Of a stretch of DNA of 64,000 nt, positions 59,401-64,000 are shown one piece after another. How positions within the stretch are numbered: the stretch's first letter is position 1; every line of letters starts with the position of its first letter. The stretch comes from Tetmemena sp. SeJ-2015 (lineage: Eukaryota; Ciliophora; Spirotrichea; Sporadotrichida; Oxytrichidae): positions 1 to 64,000 of the forward strand of contig JAJKFJ010022651.1 in NCBI GenBank assembly GCA_027382625.1. Reading direction: 5' to 3'. Position numbers and translations under genes: made by a program. The notes under the pieces were generated by a model, which was not told the DNA's origin, made no database searches, and saw nothing but the letters and a program-made list of their open reading frames with translations.

Positions 59401-62400
59401 TGACACCTTCCGTGGTATGTCAGTCTATAACATGCGAGTGTATCTCCTGCTTAAAATATTTAGTCTTCTAAAATATTATGTGATAGCTCAAATAAGATAG
59501 GCCAATCTTGACAGCATGGGAAAGAACTTACAACATCTACTTGGTTGAAGTTAACTAAGACACGGGGAATGTTAATTAGGAACTCAGCATGGGGAGCTAA
59601 GGTCAACTCGATGAGCCTCTAGATGTTATAGCCACTAAGATAGGAGTGTTCATGCTCGCAAGAATTGGAAACTTAAATTAAATAAAACTTAGAATCCTAT
59701 TTACAATCCCTTACTAAATGGAAACTACTTTTGCATAAAGTCTCAGTGCGGAAGCGTTAGCAATCAGTGGGAAACTACCTCTTCTTATGTTCTAACGCAG
59801 GCAGTAATTCATCTGAAGTACGGTGAGCCTATCACTATACTACAGATAGAAGGAAAGCTGACAGTTCTCCTAGTAAGTAGGTTGAAATACCTACCAACTA
59901 CAATGAATGAATAAGGTTAACAAATTAAGATAGATATTTATTTAACTAGACTACTAATGCCAGCTGTAAATGACTTTAAAGAGAAGGTTCTCATCTTCAA
60001 ATTTCTCTTCTTGGCTCAGAGGGAAGACAACTCCGGCTATTACATGGCTAGCTATGAAAATCCAGCAGATGGCTTTCAAAAAAACATTTGTTCCACTAAA
60101 CTCAAGAGCACTTATTATCTTATGATAAAGTTCATAGTTACTTGATTTACTTTTTGCTCAGTCTGTTCAAATAACAACAACTAGTATTCAGTAAATTTCA
60201 ATGGCATGATTAAGATTTGATAAATCATTTAATATAGATTGCTTGCAGTGTGATCATTAGATTGAATACAATATAACAGATTTCGGTACTTGCTACAACA
60301 GCAACTCGCTCAGAAAATTCATCTACATAGAGCCACTCACAGGCCTTTATATATCTATGAATTGTGTCAAAAGTTGCTATCAGTGCTTCTAGGCGATTAT
60401 TAGTATCAATATTTTTAAAATGGCTTAATTTTTTTGTAATTAAAATTAGCAATAACAAATTCAAGCAATGCAACTCTAAAATTTATCACTTTCCTTCGCA
60501 TATTTTAAAGTATCTTGCTTAAACTATTGCGACAGAACTGTTAATGGCGTGTTTTAAGACTATTTCAGCCCTCTGACTCCTTTCTACCTATGTAATTGTG
60601 GAACCAGCTCCGCCTATCTCAGATCAAGAGCTGATTGCGTCAGCAGGTGCGCATCTTCATAGTGTAAGCGTATTTTTGTAAGTCAAAAACAATTTTTAGA
60701 CGCAATCTTGAATAAAATATGCATTAATGAGTGCCCTTCTAACTCTTATCTTTATATCAGGAATTTCATTTGAATATGAATTTTTATCCTCTGCTAGATT
60801 TTAAGTCTACCACTGCACCTACTATGAGATCTAGTTCCTACTCGACTCTTACATATTCAGAAGCACTCATTACGAAGACTAGCAAAACTTAAAAGCCAAT
60901 AGTTTTGAATATTACAAATGCCCTGAGCAAGATACCAATATCTTTTATATAAATATACTGTCTATAAATTCAAGATGCCTTTAGAATTTACTTTCAGCTT
61001 TTGGTTGATTAAACTTGACGACGGGAGTGGCTCGGTTTCTTCCTCGAACTTTGACATCATAAATGCTTTTGGAAGGATCTACTGCATGGCAAATAAGACA
61101 TCTACTGCAAACTAGCATGACATAAAGTGCAAACTAATTACAGATAACAAGAATAATTTCGTTCAACTGCCAAGTACCACTTCAAATCGGTTGCCCCTAA
61201 ACAAATGGGTGAAGGTAGTTCTAAGTCTGGAGTAAAATAATCAAGGTATGAAAGTTGTAGTGTTTTAGCTTAAATTTCTTCTTTAATTGTCTTAATTTAC
61301 TAATTCATTCATTATAGGTCTCTTTACCTTGAGAACACTGATCGCTCAGAACGACTATCCAAATAACCCTCCGACAACTTACACAGCAGAATCAGTTTAA
61401 TCTTCAAGCTTCTTACAGTTACCTTTTTCGTCTTTGATAAACTTGGGAGTTGTAACTTCTCCTAACTATAACTTTGTGTTCCCAGGAGCCATCAAAGAAA
61501 TTTTCTTCATGAACAAATGCCTAGGGAGCATGTAGATCCTGCAAGATTTGTACAGGGCTTATAGTGGATTCGGAAATGATAAATATCTTGATAATATTCT
61601 TGTGTACTATCCAATGATCAAAGAGACTGTTTCAAATGACTGGGGACAGAATACTTATTTTGTCAATGACTATTCTGGCTATACTGGTTAAAAATAGACA
61701 ATGATAAAATGAAAATGCTAAAATATGTTCATCGTTTTCATATTTCTCCCCTGATCAAAAGACAACAGATCCTCAATTTTCGACTACACCTCAGACTCTA
61801 AATTTAGAGATCTGGAATGATGTTGCGGATTGCCATTATCTATATGCTGATTCCAAGTCTATTATGAATACAGTGATACGTGGAGATTATCTTGCTAAGT
61901 ATATGAGTAATCTTTAATATGTGTATCCAACGCCATCACAAAGTCTTGATTATCATATTTAAGAAATATGTTCAAGTAATTAAGCATTTTATTAGGGATA
62001 ATAAATTTTGAGAGCACAGACAGAATTCTAATGTGTAGAGAGAACTGCAGTTGCTCTTATGCTTAAGGAATTGAAGGAATCTTTTAAATATCTTATCCTT
62101 CTGGTGCATCGTCTATCAGTATTTACACAAATACTGCCATCCCACCCAAGTTCGCAACTTAAGGTGCTCATTATGAGCTTTGCTATCAAAAGAACTCGGT
62201 AACTGCCTCCTAGAACTTTTCAATCGGTTAAGTTTATGTCTAAAATAGGTAAAAGTAATTGTATATAAATGATGATGAGTCTGTAAGCTCAATTAAGATC
62301 TATTATTTTCTAATAGAATCTCCTGTGAAATATGTGAGTCCCTTTAACAGAGGAATCCTAATAATTCAGTACAGCACATTCGTCTCAGATGGTGAGGATG

Positions 62401-64000
62401 TTGCTTACAACGACTACATCTTGTTTACAGACTCACCTAATTGCAGCTATGTGAAAGACTTAGACAGCTCTACATACTATTCTCGCCAGATTAACACTTC
62501 TCATACTTGGAATTATATGTAAGACTTTACTTATTTCTTTCTAAAATTGCATTTTAGTTAAAATTCTGGAAGATACCTGATGTGCTGGAGATCGGGTGCA
62601 GCATTGGCTTTAAATTATAACGACCAATCCTCAGATCCATTTATTAACTCCTTCATTTAAGTCAATGAGTTCAACTACTATATGGGGATTCAGCAATTGC
62701 AGCTCTCTGATAACTCTGCTCCTACTCAAACAAACTTTTAGGCTGAATACCTCTTAATATATAACCATTAAAAAAATGTATGAATAAGTTAACCTCTCAA
62801 TACACTTGAACAAAGGGTACTTTTTACCAGGTGATGTCTTTCGTTTTTATTCGTCTCCAGGAAATTCCGATCGCTGTTTCGTTTCAAATTTAAAGACTCC
62901 AGTTGACTTGCGATTTTATAACATATAAGCTAATGGGGTGCCACATGTTGGGAGTTTATGGGTTGGAAAATAAGGTATGATTCAGGGCTTGACCTCAGTA
63001 ACTGACGATAATAAGCTGCATATGTGCTACAGGCCACTTTGTGAGCTTACCAACGGCTAGCTACTAGATGGTAAGTGAAACTAGAAATCAAAGCACCACA
63101 TCTTAAAGCCTGTTTATAGTAAAATCTTATGCCAGTATCAAGATGAATTATGATTTCTATGTGATGAACGTCACTCAAGTGGCTAACTTTTTCTACTTGG
63201 AAATTTCAGAGTGGTTTACATCTTATGGAGGCACTATCTCTTCTACAGATTACGTTTACTTCAGATTCTTCGATCAAGGCATGGGGAAACTTTATCCTGC
63301 TAGTCATCCTACCATGGTCACCTCATTTTTAATGAAATTTGTTTTGATAAACATTTGGGCGTATTGACATAGTAAGGCTAGGTGTGGATAGTGATGGCAA
63401 TTTTATTGAGACGAGTGAAATAGTATGGGCCTAATACAACTTAACAAATAGAGTTCTCAACTAAGTCCAAAGCGATGTGAACTGCAGCATAGATTTTACT
63501 TGCTATCTTTTCAAGTCTAGATACAATACAACTCTAGTGGCAGGAGAAATTTACTACCTGAATCTATACTCCTACTCTTTCATGCAAAGAATAAAAACCT
63601 AGAACTACTACCTGTTTGGAGATGTGTATCCCTCCCTTGTCTCGCAGTAGTATCAACACCTTTTCTTCGTTCGCGATTGGGACGTCTATCCCATAGATGG
63701 AGGCTTCGTACCACAAGACGCTTTCTAATTCACTCTTAGGGGCAAGAATCTCCTTTACTCTATACCTAGCAGATCACAAATCATAAATGGGAATAAACTG
63801 TAAGTCGCTAACTACACAACCCTTGGCATCAATGTAACATTCACAATACTCAATAATCTCGACTGCTCTGTCAAGAAGAATCCTATGGCAGTGATACTTA
63901 AGGAGAATATCAAGAATGATTAAATCACGCTGAGCAACTTCAATTTGTACGGTTGCTCATCAGGAAGCGTCTAAGCCTCTTTCTACGTATGGAGAGGCAT
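56424..64000 (+). CDS. Large type II membrane protein with extracellular LamG/ConA-like region, partial
   Basis: ATG 56424 (MDQQLQQQIQTISDRNQDGY) starts a polar N terminus continued at 56.59-56.72 kb (MLTQPSGVPNFNPGGSFTNA) and 57.3-57.7 kb. At about 57.97-58.03 kb is a single strong transmembrane segment (FAKFDLLKFLILLVVVML). Beyond it lies a long extracellular-style region rich in Asn, Tyr, Cys and beta propensity, for example YLVDIVGLDQTTNQIRVIKV (58.6 kb), QREDNSGYYMASYENPADGF (60.0 kb) and NCSYVKDLDSSTYY (62.4 kb). At 60.98-61.25 kb WLIKLDDGSGSVSSSNFDII and PLNKWVKVVLSLEQNNQGMK resemble a laminin-G/concanavalin-like jelly roll, with GAIKEIFFMN at 61.5 kb as its last strand. Numerous introns or IESs separate the pieces. 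Coding continues past the window end. It is likely a cell-surface protein; no named family. It could be two genes split near 58.3 kb. Confidence 0.5.

Noticed and set aside
60225..60473. Minus-strand frame inside the surface-protein gene
   Set aside because: Composition is that of an antisense shadow and the plus strand has coding character on both sides.

Overview
This window reads as germline (micronuclear) DNA of a spirotrich (hypotrich-like) ciliate. Three sequence observations support that. First, genes stay open only if TAA and TAG are read as glutamine and TGA alone is stop. Second, coding DNA is cut by short internal eliminated segments (IESs) whose two edges carry the same 5-14 base direct repeat (a 'pointer'); removing one repeat copy plus the spacer restores the reading frame and a recognisable protein family. 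Third, one gene is scrambled: its segments alternate between two places kilobases apart. The genus cannot be fixed from sequence alone; Oxytricha, Stylonychia or Tetmemena relatives are the obvious candidates. Base composition is AT-rich except for a transposon, one short gene and one unusual IES.

Layout. 0.45-8.5 kb: a CLU/CLUH (clustered mitochondria) homologue on the minus strand. Its main body is at 4.2-8.5 kb, and missing pieces lie at 451-1275, 1895-1972 and 3495-3627. 9.2-13.2 kb: an MMS19 homologue. 13.4-14.8 kb: a small membrane protein and an IQ-motif protein. 15.0-22.3 kb: two long coiled-coil, Gln/Asn-rich genes (minus). 22.4-23.4 kb: a small unknown gene. 23.9-25.6 kb: a protein combining FHA and RING-variant domains. 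26.2-33.4 kb: two Gln/Asn/Ser-rich genes (plus). 34.0-34.6 kb: a GC-rich, strongly codon-biased coiled-coil (stathmin-like) gene. 35.0-36.9 kb: a cyclic-nucleotide-binding protein. 37.7-42.5 kb: a TPR gene and a Gln-rich gene, possibly one gene. 42.6-44.2 kb: a sirtuin. 44.3-49.5 kb: a GC-rich transposon with an IS630/Tc1-type DDE transposase and several other ORFs, resembling the TBE elements of hypotrichs. 49.7-55.7 kb: one or two large coiled-coil, probably cytoskeletal or ciliary, genes. 56.4-64.0 kb: a large type II membrane protein with an extracellular laminin-G/ConA-like region, running off the window.

The genes are ordinary eukaryotic housekeeping, ciliary and surface genes with no operon logic. 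What makes the window remarkable is their physical state. The sequence must be cut and reordered during macronuclear development before most of these genes can be expressed, and the TBE-like element belongs to the class whose transposases are known to take part in that rearrangement in Oxytricha. Boundaries given for multi-exon or multi-segment genes are approximate unless a start or stop codon is quoted.
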